The position numbers were made by a program, and so were the translations under genes. Below the pieces are notes generated by a model. That model had not been told where the DNA came from. It made no database searches and worked only from the letters and a program-made list of their open reading frames with translations. A stretch of 37,694 nt of DNA from assembly GCF_007293315.1 (NCBI RefSeq), contig NZ_VLXZ01000022.1:1-37694 (forward strand). The letters are read 5' to 3'. Position 1 is the first letter of the stretch. Every line of letters starts with the position of its first letter. The DNA is from Alkalicoccobacillus porphyridii (GTDB taxonomy: Bacteria > Bacillota > Bacilli > Bacillales > Bacillaceae_D). This document shows, one piece after another, positions 25,662 through 33,866 of this stretch.

Positions 25662-26090
25662 ATGCTAATACGTGAATTAGAAAAACACGATGTTTCCAAG
25701 CTGGTTCCTTTATTAAATCAGCTTGGATACCCAACTGATGCAGAAGCCGTTCAAAAACGATTCAATACCCTCTTAAACCATCCTGATTACCATTCGCTCG
25801 TAATGGAGCAAAATGATCAGTTAATTGGCTTTGCCGGATTACACAACGGACTCTTCTATGAGGCAAATGGACAGTATATTCGAGTAGTCGCTTTCGTGGT
25901 TGATTCGGAATATAGAAGAATGGGATTAGGCCAAAAACTTATGGCTTATATTGAGGGATACGCAAAAGAAAAGGGAATTTCCACTATTGTATTAAACAGC
26001 GGTAATCGTGAAGAGAGAAAACCCGCCCATGCCTTTTATGAGCAAATAGGCTTCACAGCAAAAAGCACGGGATTTAGCAAAGCCCTATAG
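25662..26090 (+). CDS. GNAT-family N-acetyltransferase
   Basis: A 142-residue acetyl-CoA-dependent transferase. The acetyl-CoA site is VVDSEYRRMGLGQKLM (R-x2-G-x-G/A), and the C-terminal HAFYEQIGF is the usual final motif. Start ATG 25662 lies just after GGAGGAG, 16 bases from the bmrD stop; the 28-residue longer reading overlaps bmrD. Probably co-transcribed with the exporter, which raises the possibility of drug modification, though substrate is unknown. Confidence 0.88.
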   Translation: MLIRELEKHDVSKLVPLLNQLGYPTDAEAVQKRFNTLLNHPDYHSLVMEQNDQLIGFAGLHNGLFYEANGQYIRVVAFVVDSEYRRMGLGQKLMAYIEGYAKEKGISTIVLNSGNREERKPAHAFYEQIGFTAKSTGFSKAL

Positions 26091-26101
26091 CGAATTGGTG
26101 G

Positions 26102-26138
26102 ACCCCATACTGCATTTAGTTGCGGTATGGGGTTTTTT
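26102..26138 (+). terminator. Terminator of the exporter operon
   Basis: ACCCCATAC (26102-26110) pairs with GTATGGGGT (26125-26133), extended by GC, and runs into TTTTTT. It closes the bmrC-bmrD-GNAT unit, before the repeat array. Confidence 0.9.
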
Positions 26139-26178
26139 AGGTCATTACGAAATATCTCATAGAGCTCGTGCCTCGCTT

Positions 26179-26530
26179 CTTGGTAACCAGCTCCTTCCTC
26201 TTGGTATCGCGCCGCTCTTTCCCGATATCTGCCTCTCTTTCCCGATATCTGCCTCTCCTTCCCGATATCCACTCCTCTTTCCCGATATCCCTTCTCTTTC
26301 CCGATATCCGCCTCTCTTTCCCGATATCCGCCGCTCTTTCCCGATATCCACCGCTCTTTCCCGATATCCACTCCTCTTTCCCGATATCCACTCCTCTTTC
26401 CCGATATCCACTCCTCTTTCCCGATATCCGCTTCTCTTTCCCGATATCCGCTTCTCTTTCCCGATATCCCTTCTCTTTCCCGATATCCGCCTCTCTTTCC
26501 CGATATCCGCCGCTCTTTCCCGATATCCGC
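26179..26530. repeat. CCCGATATC short-tandem array, 20-bp period
   Basis: Two CTTGGT units (26179 and 26200) lead, in register, into sixteen CCCGATATC cores starting at 26221, 26241, 26261, 26281, 26300, 26320, then every 20 bases to 26460, and 26479, 26499, 26519. All steps are 20 except two of 19, both after the same spacer variant (CCTTCTCTTT). Spacers are pyrimidine-rich and differ at 2-3 positions. Frames do not stay constant, so the long open frames on both strands are artefacts. It lies between convergent genes. Confidence 0.95.
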
Positions 26531-26585
26531 TCCTCGTTGTCGCCTCCACCTCTTTACGAGAGCATACGATTCGTATGATCGGTTC

Positions 26586-27575
26586 TTATCTTAAAGCATC
26601 CTCTAGCCATGGCAATGCTTTTTCCCCATTGATTATATGAGCGCCTTGAAAAATATCATAGTCAAAATGATTGTTCGCTTTTTGCTTTTCATATTGCTCT
26701 TTTAGCTGCTCGATGGCTGCTTTTACGCCATGGATCGGAAAGATGGGATCTGCAGCACCGGCTTCTATAAACAGCTTTCGTGGGGAAATGAGTCCAATCA
26801 TCTCAGGTAATTCAGCTAGGTTAAGAATTGTTGGAATGTAGTTATCGATGCAGTGATCCATGGCCAAAATGCTATCTTGATACGTATTGGCAAAACCAGA
26901 AAGTACGGTGGCCTGAATACGTTGATCTAAAGCAGCTGTCAGACTGGCTACTAACGCTCCACCAGAGAAACCAAAGATTCCAATCTGTTCTGATTGAACG
27001 TCCTTAAACGTTTGCATCAGATCTACTGTACGTCTTGCTTCAAACGTCCTCATTCCAGCTAGTGTCGATCCAGCCATCAAAAGTCCGGCCGCAAGCCCAA
27101 AGCAGGAGTTGTTTTTATTATCTACATCTCGTACTAATATTCGCTCGCCGAAGCCAAGCACCTCGAGCACAAAGACCTTAAACCCTCTTTTCACTAGCTG
27201 AACGGCAAAGCGTTGGTGAATGCCTGGGTCGCCGGTTACCTCCAGCCCCTTGTCTGTTAATCCTACCAGCTCTCTACTTCCGGCCCCATGCCCGTGTAAC
27301 GCTAGCACACCTGGAAAACGAGCCTTGTTTAAATGTGGAGTTAGTACATAGACAGGCACAGGTAAATGCTCCGCTGTTTGAAAGACAACTCGTTCTCTTG
27401 TATAGCCTTCGCACGCTACCGTTTCAATAACACGATGGGTGGTTGCGGTAGCGGGCGTTGGTACTAAACCTAATTTTAATAAAAGCTGAGCCCTCAGCTC
27501 TTCTTTGGAAACCTGTTGTTTATTGTCAACAGTGTTCTTTATCCATTCACTAAGGAATCTATCTGGATAAAACAT
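26586..27575 (-). CDS. Alpha/beta hydrolase, dienelactone-hydrolase/esterase type
   Basis: A 329-residue cytosolic hydrolase. The oxyanion region LHGHGAGS, nucleophile elbow GFSGGA, acid AADPIFP and base GAHIING occur in the order of an intact Ser-Asp-His triad. It looks like the Abhydrolase_7/acetylxylan-esterase-like group; substrate is unknown. Start at ATG 27575 (MFYPDRF) after AAAGGAGTG; a longer reading to 27617 has no support. Single gene, convergent with the exporter operon across the CCCGATATC array. No T-rich terminator was seen, only a palindrome CATACGA-T-TCGTATG (26563-26577). Confidence 0.85.
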   Translation of the reverse strand: MFYPDRFLSEWIKNTVDNKQQVSKEELRAQLLLKLGLVPTPATATTHRVIETVACEGYTRERVVFQTAEHLPVPVYVLTPHLNKARFPGVLALHGHGAGSRELVGLTDKGLEVTGDPGIHQRFAVQLVKRGFKVFVLEVLGFGERILVRDVDNKNNSCFGLAAGLLMAGSTLAGMRTFEARRTVDLMQTFKDVQSEQIGIFGFSGGALVASLTAALDQRIQATVLSGFANTYQDSILAMDHCIDNYIPTILNLAELPEMIGLISPRKLFIEAGAADPIFPIHGVKAAIEQLKEQYEKQKANNHFDYDIFQGAHIINGEKALPWLEDALR

Positions 27576-27776
27576 GGAGATCACTCCTTTCAAATTTGAG
27601 CATTTAACCAATTCCATCCCCAGAGGCTACAATCAGTTGTGAATATAGTACGCTTAGACGCGCCACCGGTATCGACCCGCCCTTGTTTGGATATACTCCT
27701 TTAATAAGTGAGTAATTAACCACATTCTCTCTCGTTTAGACCATAATTTTAGTTTTTTTAACAAGGGGCTATGTGG

Positions 27777-27800
27777 GTTTCATTTTTTAAAATCGGGTAT
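27777..27800 (+). promoter_or_regulatory. SigB-type promoter of the GT2-gtrA-yfhO operon
   Basis: GTTTCA (27777-27782), 12-bp spacer and GGGTAT (27795-27800). The general stress sigma factor SigB consensus is GTTTaa-N12-15-GGGTAT, so only one base deviates. The position leaves a ~70-base leader before ATG 27876. In B. subtilis csbB, the homologous glycosyltransferase gene, is SigB-controlled, which fits. Confidence 0.65.
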
Positions 27801-27875
27801 TATGTTATTGCTTACCACTTTAAGCTTGATGTTTCATTTGTACAGAATTTATCTTATCTCAGGAGGCTATTCGAC

Positions 27876-28832
27876 ATGGATAAACCATTATTATCAGTTA
27901 TTGTTCCATCCTATAACGAAGAAGAAAATATCGAAGCCTTTTACCGTGCGATGAGAGATGAAGTGGCATCTACTCATTATAGATTAGAGATCATCTTTGT
28001 TGATGATGGGAGTTCTGATCGCACGTTAACTGAACTTCAACGACTAGCTAAATGGCATTCAAACGTGAAGTACGTGTCATTTACAAGAAATTTCGGTAAA
28101 GAATCCGCGATCCTTGCAGGCTTTCAGCATGCGAAGGGTGATTGTTTAATTGTTATAGATGCTGATCTTCAGCACCCAGTTGAGCTTGTACACGAACTAC
28201 TTCTTGGATTTGAGGAAGGGTATGATCAGGTTATTGCTCAACGAGACCGTAAAGGGGAAAGCTTTGTTCGCAGCTCACTCTCTACATTGTATTATAAACT
28301 AATGAACAAAGTGGTAGATGTAAAGCTTGAGAATGGAGTTGGCGATTTCCGTCTTCTGAGCCGTCGTGCCGTGGATGCTTTGCTTGTTTTAAGTGAAGGA
28401 AATCGTTTCTCTAAAGGACTCTTTTCTTGGATTGGCTTTGAACAGAAAATTGTTCATTATGAGAATGTAGTCAGAAAAAACGGTCAATCAAAATGGTCCC
28501 TACAAAAGCTGATCAATTACGGAATTGATGGCATTGTGTCCTTTAATATGAAGCCATTGCGTATATGCTTATACACGGGGGCCGCGATTTTACTACTCTC
28601 GCTTGCTTATATCCTGTACACCTTCTACCAAATTACGCAAACTGGTGTAGATGTACCCGGCTACTTCACCTTAATTTCTGCCATTTTATTCTTAGGTGGA
28701 ATTCAGCTGGTCAGCTTAGGGATTATTGGGGAATACATTGGTAGAATTTATAACGAAACCAAACGACGTCCCCACTATTTAGTGAAGGAAACCAATCTGG
28801 ATCGAGGCATTAGGTATGAAAAGGCTAAATAA
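27876..28832 (+). CDS. GT2 polyprenyl-phosphate sugar transferase (CsbB/GtrB type)
   Basis: A 318-residue membrane-bound glycosyltransferase. The GT-A domain has SVIVPSYNEEENIE, DDGSSD, and metal-site DADLQHP, followed by a C-terminal pair of membrane helices (~230-300), as in CsbB, GtrB and DPM synthases. It probably charges undecaprenyl phosphate with one sugar on the cytosolic face; in B. subtilis CsbB the sugar is GlcNAc for lipoteichoic acid decoration. Start ATG 27876 after AGGAGG; the longer reading from 27771 begins upstream of the SigB-like promoter. It overlaps gtrA by 17 bases. Confidence 0.9.
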   Translation: MDKPLLSVIVPSYNEEENIEAFYRAMRDEVASTHYRLEIIFVDDGSSDRTLTELQRLAKWHSNVKYVSFTRNFGKESAILAGFQHAKGDCLIVIDADLQHPVELVHELLLGFEEGYDQVIAQRDRKGESFVRSSLSTLYYKLMNKVVDVKLENGVGDFRLLSRRAVDALLVLSEGNRFSKGLFSWIGFEQKIVHYENVVRKNGQSKWSLQKLINYGIDGIVSFNMKPLRICLYTGAAILLLSLAYILYTFYQITQTGVDVPGYFTLISAILFLGGIQLVSLGIIGEYIGRIYNETKRRPHYLVKETNLDRGIRYEKAK

Positions 28833-29211
28833 CGAATTTACACGCTTTACCGTTGTTGGGGGAGTAAACACCATGAACTACTATCTGGTGTTTTTACTCC
28901 TTCACAACGTCTTTAATTTATTTTATCTTGTGGCTCATATTACTGCATTTTTAATTAGTATGGTCATCTCTTACTATTTAAACTGTTATTTCACCTATGG
29001 TGTCAAGCCTACTTGGAAGAAGTTCTTTCAATTTCCGCTCACTCAGCTGGTCAACATCAGTGTGTCATCAAGCTTAATCTTTGTGTTTGTTGAGTTTTTT
29101 TCTTTATCAAGCAACATAGCACCGATTGCCGCTATGTTTATCACCGTTCCTATTACATTCCTTGTTACAGGAAAAATCTTAAAACAAGGTGGAGCCCAAC
29201 ATGAATCGTAA
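28816..29211 (+). CDS. GtrA-like flippase
   Basis: A 131-residue integral membrane protein with four hydrophobic helices and the family start RFTVVGGVNTMNYYLVF and SYYLNCYFTY. GtrA proteins move the polyprenyl-phosphate-linked sugar across the membrane. Between a GT2 synthase and a YfhO-type transferase, overlapping both (17 and 11 bases), it completes a three-component decoration system. Confidence 0.9.
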   Translation: MKRLNNEFTRFTVVGGVNTMNYYLVFLLLHNVFNLFYLVAHITAFLISMVISYYLNCYFTYGVKPTWKKFFQFPLTQLVNISVSSSLIFVFVEFFSLSSNIAPIAAMFITVPITFLVTGKILKQGGAQHES

Positions 29212-31807
29212 TCAAATGTTCTGGTTGATTTTGGTTGTAAGTTTAGTTTTTGCCCTTTTGGCTCATTTGTTTTTCTTAAAGGAGTTACTGAATGGCCGCT
29301 ATATGGTTGGACCAAATGATGGTCTTTCGCAAATGCTGCCATTCAAGCATTTTCTTTACCAACAATATACAGATGGACATTGGTTTTATTCACATGATTT
29401 TGGACTTGGCAGTGGTACATTTGCTCAGCTTGCCTATTATTTTTCTACAAACATGGTGTTTCTTGTAACCGTGTTTTTTGTTTGGCTGCTTGAGTCCATC
29501 TCAATTATTGGATCACCCGATTTGCTTTTCTGGGCTCAGTCCACGGTGTTAGCCAGCGTCTTCCGTATGAGCATCATTCTTATTATTAGTACATATGTAT
29601 TTCGATACTTTAAGCTTGGCTGGGCAGCCTCCTTCACGGGAGCGATGATTTATGCAAGCAGTGTTATGTATTATCGTCACACAGCTTTTTGGGAGTTCTT
29701 TGCAGATGCTTATCTTTGGATTCCCTTACTTGTCCTAGGAATAGAAAAAATCATTCGTGAAAAACAGCCAGTGTGGCTAATAGTTGGACTCAGTTTAGCA
29801 CTTATTAATAACTTTTATTTTGCCTATATGAGCTGCCTCTTTGTAGCTATCTACGTAGTCGGAAGATGGTTCATTCGTTTTTCGGAGGACCGGGCAACCA
29901 TTCTTGAGCAAATGAAGCTTTATGTTCCAGCAATCCTGCTTAGCTTTGCTATTGGTGCAGTGTCCTTTATCCCTGCAGTTTATGGCTTTTTAAATAATTA
30001 TCGTCCTCCTTTTGAGGACCCCATTGAGTTGCTTGACTTAAGAGATAACATCCTGTTTACCAGTCGTACGCTTATTGTACCCGCTCTCTTCCTTTTGTTT
30101 ATATTTACTTTTTCGTTATATAAGCATCGGGTCTTCCGTTTTTTTGCGTTTCTTTCAGTGGTGTTTATGGTTTTTCACTATATTCCTATTGTAGCAAGTG
30201 TTTTTAACGGATTCTCTGCTCCACAAAATCGATTTGAATACATGGGGTCCTTTCTTATTGCTGGTGCTTGTGCTTATGCCATTGGGAACCTCCGCAGTTT
30301 ATCAAAAAGACAAATGCTCTGGTCCTCTCTCATCACCACGCTCCTATTTATCAGTGTATTTGTTATAGATCGTGCATTAGAATTAAGTCTTCCTGAGTTT
30401 GTGGAATTTGCTATTCTTCTCCCACTGATGCTTGGTGGATTCCTCTGGATAGCCTTGAAGAGACCTTCATACTCAGCGGCATTGCTTTGCTTTTGCGTGG
30501 GAGCCACTCAGCTTTTTTTAGCTTATCAGTATCAAGACAGACATCTTTCACAAGCGGGTAATCTTACCGAAACAACGAAAGAATATATTGAAGAGACCTA
30601 TCAACCTCCAGAACAAAAAGACCTCATTCAGTCAGTGCTTGAGGAGGATGAACATCCAATGCCTCGTCTTGAATGGGTTGTTGGTGGGAGAAGCGGTCGA
30701 AATAATACAGGTATGGTGCAAGACTTTTCAAGTATCAGTGCCTATTCAAGTGTGTTAAATCAAGAGCTATTGTTTTTTTACTACAATGACCTTCAAATTG
30801 ACATGAAACGTGAAAGTGTTAGTCGATATTCTGGGTTTGGGGATCGCGCTAACCTTTATAGCTTGTTAGGTGGACATTATATTCTGTTCCCAAAGGACGA
30901 GGAGATCCATGCTCCTTATGGCTTTGAAGCTATCAAAAGTAATGATGAATATGTGGTGTATCAAAATCAACATACCTTACCATTTGCGGGGGTCACCTCA
31001 ACGGTTTACTCAGAGGAACAGCTTGATGAGCTTCCTATGGTAACCAGAGAACATGCCATGCTCAGTGGGGTCATCCTGGAACAGCCTGAAGCACCATCCC
31101 CGGCACCTGAAGCAGATCGGGACCTCATGTCAAATGTTGAAATTGAGGCCGTTGGAGGCACCTATGAGGATGGGGTGTTAACGATCACCGATGAACGTGG
31201 TGGACTGGACCTTCATGTTTCAGAAGAGGATGCTACTGGTGATGGTGATTTTTATCTATCCTTTTATCTGCTAAATCAATCAGAAACAGCCAGATTATTC
31301 AGGCTTGATGTAAATGATTATGTGACCGATCGAAAATCTAGGGAATCCATTTACAGAACGGGCGTGAATGATTTAACCATTCGCATTCCAAAAGAAGAAA
31401 CCATCTCTATTCGTATGCGTGAAGGTAGTTATCAAATTGATGACTTTTTGTTACACGAAGAGGATTATCAACAGCTAGAACAAGCTGTTGACGAGAGAAG
31501 TCAACAGGAAGTATTAACGTCTATTGATGAAGGCAAGATGAGCTTTACAGTCCCAGATGCGAGCGCTAGTGACTTCCTGACCATTCCTGTGCCTTTTGAA
31601 AAAGGCTGGTCGGTAAAGGTAAATGGAGTCAGTCAATCTATTGAAAAAGCAAACTATGCATTTATGGCTGTAGCACTTGAAGAAGGGACAAATGAGGTAG
31701 AATTTTCGTACCTCCCTCCTTATTTTAAAGAATCTCTAGTTGCTTCCATAGCTGGATTAATGATGAGTACAGCTTGGATTGTTTTAAGAAGAAAGAAACA
31801 AACGTAA
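29201..31807 (+). CDS. YfhO-like GT-C membrane glycosyltransferase
   Basis: An 868-residue protein with about 13 membrane helices in the first ~460 residues and near the end (LVASIAGLMMSTAWIVL), plus an extracellular beta-rich C-terminal region. YfhO of B. subtilis uses the lipid-linked sugar made by CsbB to glycosylate lipoteichoic acid outside the cell. Start ATG 29201 follows GGTGGAG by eight bases; a GTG 29189 reading is possible. Last gene of the SigB-promoted cluster; a terminator follows. Confidence 0.88.
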   Translation: MNRNQMFWLILVVSLVFALLAHLFFLKELLNGRYMVGPNDGLSQMLPFKHFLYQQYTDGHWFYSHDFGLGSGTFAQLAYYFSTNMVFLVTVFFVWLLESISIIGSPDLLFWAQSTVLASVFRMSIILIISTYVFRYFKLGWAASFTGAMIYASSVMYYRHTAFWEFFADAYLWIPLLVLGIEKIIREKQPVWLIVGLSLALINNFYFAYMSCLFVAIYVVGRWFIRFSEDRATILEQMKLYVPAILLSFAIGAVSFIPAVYGFLNNYRPPFEDPIELLDLRDNILFTSRTLIVPALFLLFIFTFSLYKHRVFRFFAFLSVVFMVFHYIPIVASVFNGFSAPQNRFEYMGSFLIAGACAYAIGNLRSLSKRQMLWSSLITTLLFISVFVIDRALELSLPEFVEFAILLPLMLGGFLWIALKRPSYSAALLCFCVGATQLFLAYQYQDRHLSQAGNLTETTKEYIEETYQPPEQKDLIQSVLEEDEHPMPRLEWVVGGRSGRNNTGMVQDFSSISAYSSVLNQELLFFYYNDLQIDMKRESVSRYSGFGDRANLYSLLGGHYILFPKDEEIHAPYGFEAIKSNDEYVVYQNQHTLPFAGVTSTVYSEEQLDELPMVTREHAMLSGVILEQPEAPSPAPEADRDLMSNVEIEAVGGTYEDGVLTITDERGGLDLHVSEEDATGDGDFYLSFYLLNQSETARLFRLDVNDYVTDRKSRESIYRTGVNDLTIRIPKEETISIRMREGSYQIDDFLLHEEDYQQLEQAVDERSQQEVLTSIDEGKMSFTVPDASASDFLTIPVPFEKGWSVKVNGVSQSIEKANYAFMAVALEEGTNEVEFSYLPPYFKESLVASIAGLMMSTAWIVLRRKKQT

Positions 31808-31829
31808 GTCAGATTAACAGAAATATGTG

Positions 31830-31870
31830 AGCTTGTCGATCAGGTCTATAACTTGTCGACAGGCTTTTTT
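31830..31870 (+). terminator. Terminator of the GT2-gtrA-yfhO operon
   Basis: AGCTTGTCGA (31830-31839) pairs with TCGACAGGCT (31856-31865, one G-U pair) and continues into TTTTT. Confidence 0.8.
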
Positions 31871-31911
31871 GGTTAGAAGTGAGAAAAAAGCTACCACCTT
31901 TCATCTCTTTG

Positions 31912-31940
31912 TGTTAACCTACTATATAATATAGTTAACA
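31912..31940 (+). promoter_or_regulatory. BirA-type operator over the bioY -10 region
   Basis: TGTTAAC-N15-GTTAACA (31912-31918 and 31934-31940), the classic biotin repressor spacing, spans the TATAAT at 31925-31930. This predicts repression of bioY when biotin is abundant. Confidence 0.85.
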
Positions 31941-31956
31941 ATAGAGGTGGAAGCGT

Positions 31957-32523
31957 GTGAATACACAATCAAACAAACTACGAGATCTTATTCATTGCGG
32001 AATTTTTGCAGCTATTACAGCGGTCCTTGCACAAATCGAGATCCCTCTGCCACTTGTTCCTATTAGTGGGCAAACGCTTGCTGTTGGACTGGCTGCAACG
32101 ATTTTAGGAAGTCGAAAGGGTGCCCTGTCGATGGTGTGTTATGTTCTCCTTGGCACAGTAGGACTGCCTGTTTTTGCCGGTGCTACAGCAGGAGTACCGA
32201 TATTACTTGGTCCGACTGGCGGGTACCTCTTTTCCTTTATTATTATCGCTTATCTAACAGGGTTTTACTTAGAAAAAACATCCTTTACGCTTCCTCAAGC
32301 TATGATTGCTAATACGATAGCCATGTTCGTATCCCTTCTTCTCGGAACCGTCTGGTTGAAGTATGTGATGGGCTTAAGCTGGGTGGCAGCAATAGCAGCA
32401 GGTGTGACACCATTTATAATTCCTGGTCTAATCAAAGCATTTTTGGCTAGCTGGATAGGCATTAATGTTCGTAAACGATTAATCACGGCGAATATCATGC
32501 AAGAGTATAAAGCCTCTGCATAA
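31957..32523 (+). CDS. bioY: BioY biotin ECF-transporter S component
   Basis: A 188-residue membrane protein with six hydrophobic helices that binds biotin for import, either alone or with shared EcfAAT energising subunits (not in this window). Diagnostic segments are LAQIEIPLPLVPISGQTLAVGLAATILG and LLGPTGGYLFSF. GTG 31957 lies after GAGGTGG. Single gene with a BirA-like operator in the promoter, consistent with biotin control. Confidence 0.94.
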   Translation: MNTQSNKLRDLIHCGIFAAITAVLAQIEIPLPLVPISGQTLAVGLAATILGSRKGALSMVCYVLLGTVGLPVFAGATAGVPILLGPTGGYLFSFIIIAYLTGFYLEKTSFTLPQAMIANTIAMFVSLLLGTVWLKYVMGLSWVAAIAAGVTPFIIPGLIKAFLASWIGINVRKRLITANIMQEYKASA

Positions 32524-32591
32524 CATAAATCGACCTTGTTCAAGCTTATGTGTAAATGAAGATAGATTCTTCGTCCGTCGCTCCTAAAATA

Positions 32592-32618
32592 GGGTCACAT
32601 ACCCGAGGTCAGGTACCC
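32592..32618. repeat. REP-like pair of GGGTA-N2-TGACC motifs
   Basis: On the minus strand two neighbouring copies, GGGTACCTGACCTC and GGGTATGTGACCC, partly palindromic and flanked by AAAT/ATTT. They resemble short extragenic palindromes linked to RAYT (Y1 transposase) genes, but no such gene is in the window. Confidence 0.45.
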
Positions 32619-32662
32619 ATTTAATCGAGCTTTGCCTTCTTATTTCAATAAACCTTTTTATC

Positions 32663-32874
32663 AAATCACTGAGAATGAAAAAGTAGCTTTCATTATTTTA
32701 AATGTAAACGTTCGTCATTTGTTTAAGCAGAACCGTAGCGGAAGGAGAAACCGAAGACTCCTACGGAACAGAACGCGGCAGACCGACATTGAAGGAGTGA
32801 TCTTCTCCTTCAAGGGCTGAGGCCGTTCCCGTGGAAAGCGTAGGTTTCTCCTGTAGCGGTGCCCATGAGCTTAG
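32663..32874. repeat. Second copy of the MITE-interior repeat, structured, decayed ends
   Basis: Closely matches the interior of the element at 13871-14097 over about 170 bases (32704-32874), with a left end ATCACTGAGAATGAAAAAG related to that element's terminus, but no matching right inverted repeat or target duplication. Stem arms are GAAGGAG/CTCCTTC (32791-32797, 32805-32811) and AGGAGAAACC/GGTTTCTCCT (32743-32752, 32843-32852). No gene seen in 32524-33002. Confidence 0.75.
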
Positions 32875-32928
32875 TTCTAGTTTTAGACTAGGCATTAATA
32901 TAACTATTTACACAAGTATAAGGACTTG

Positions 32929-32973
32929 AAAAAAGCCCCCCAACTCAAGAATATAATCTGAGAGTTGAGGAGC
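32929..32973 (-). terminator. Terminator of the GNAT gene
   Basis: GCCCCCCAACTC (32935-32946) pairs with GAGTTGAGGAGC (32962-32973), two G-U pairs on the minus-strand transcript, then six T. Confidence 0.85.
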
Positions 32974-33002
32974 AAATTGAAACTCACTTCATTATGCGGC
33001 CA

Positions 33003-33839
33003 TTATTTAAAGAGAATAAGCTTTGAATCTAGTCTCTGTTTAAATCCGATTTCCTGATAAATGTGATTAGAGGTCGGATTGGCTAGATCTGTATAAAGTG
33101 AAATGGACGTATACCTTCCTTCCAATAACCTCCCACAAAGTGCTGCTACACAAGCTGAAGCATAGCCATTCTTCCGAAAATCAGCGGGTGTAAAAACAAA
33201 CGAAATATTAATATTCGATCGTGTTGGTCTAGTAGCAGCGGCCATCGAAACCATTTGCCCTTCATTTTCCCATACGTACAGCGCATTCTCTCTAAGTAAA
33301 TGACTGACTCTGGTTTCAGCTTCTTCCTCATTCAATGAAATGCCTGCGTCTTTTGCAAATTGTAGTGCCCAGCGCACTAGCAACGGTCGTTCTTCAGCTT
33401 TAGCTTCCCGAAGCTTACCTAACACTGAATCAGGAGGGCGCACTTCTGTCAGCTGATAAATTCTCTGGGCCATATTTAGCTCGATTTGTTGTTGAATGAT
33501 TGTACTATATTGCATACTAAACCATTCAACATAAGGAATTTCTCCAATAATGCCTGGAACTTCCTTTGTTTGACGTGCAAGAGTTGTGGCGCATTCCTGA
33601 ATCTCTAAATCCGTCAACTCCTCAAAAACAGACAAAACGGCTTGTTCTTTTATCGTTTGTAAAAGAAGCATAATAGGCTCGTCCTCTTCGTCACGATAAA
33701 AAGCAGCGGCCATGATGAGCTCTTTTTCTCTTTTTGAGGTGATTAGGCCAATTGCCAGGTTATGTGCAATTTCTTTCTTTTGAAGATAAGGTAAAAAGCT
33801 TTGCAATTCTGTCCAATGATCAATAAATGACACCTTCAT
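33003..33839 (-). CDS. GNAT-family acetyltransferase (two-domain)
   Basis: A 278-residue protein. The C-terminal ~130 residues form a GNAT fold with FTPADFRKNGYASACVAAL as the acetyl-CoA loop and NHIYQEIGF near the end; the N-terminal half is less recognisable and typical of Bacillus GNAT proteins with an extra regulatory or degenerate domain. Start ATG 33839 is eight bases after AAGGAG. Substrate unknown. First unit downstream of the YfhP-like gene with a 27-base gap, so likely read from the same direction. Confidence 0.8.
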   Translation of the reverse strand: MKVSFIDHWTELQSFLPYLQKKEIAHNLAIGLITSKREKELIMAAAFYRDEEDEPIMLLLQTIKEQAVLSVFEELTDLEIQECATTLARQTKEVPGIIGEIPYVEWFSMQYSTIIQQQIELNMAQRIYQLTEVRPPDSVLGKLREAKAEERPLLVRWALQFAKDAGISLNEEEAETRVSHLLRENALYVWENEGQMVSMAAATRPTRSNINISFVFTPADFRKNGYASACVAALCGRLLEGRYTSISLYTDLANPTSNHIYQEIGFKQRLDSKLILFK

Positions 33840-33866
33840 ACGAATCACTCCTTGCTCTTTGTTCTC

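Noticed and set aside
26563-26577. Palindrome CATACGA-T-TCGTATG after the esterase gene as a terminator
   Set aside because: There is no T-run, so an intrinsic terminator is not supported; it could be an operator but has no promoter context.
26036-26640. Several long overlapping open frames on both strands across the CCCGATATC array
   Set aside because: The unit is 20 (sometimes 19) bases, so the frame rotates through the repeat and all frames stay open by composition. No ribosome site or conserved domain supports a protein.
32632-32820. 62-residue open frame inside the second structured repeat
   Set aside because: It runs through paired stem regions shared with a non-coding copy at 13903-14070, where the frame is not kept.
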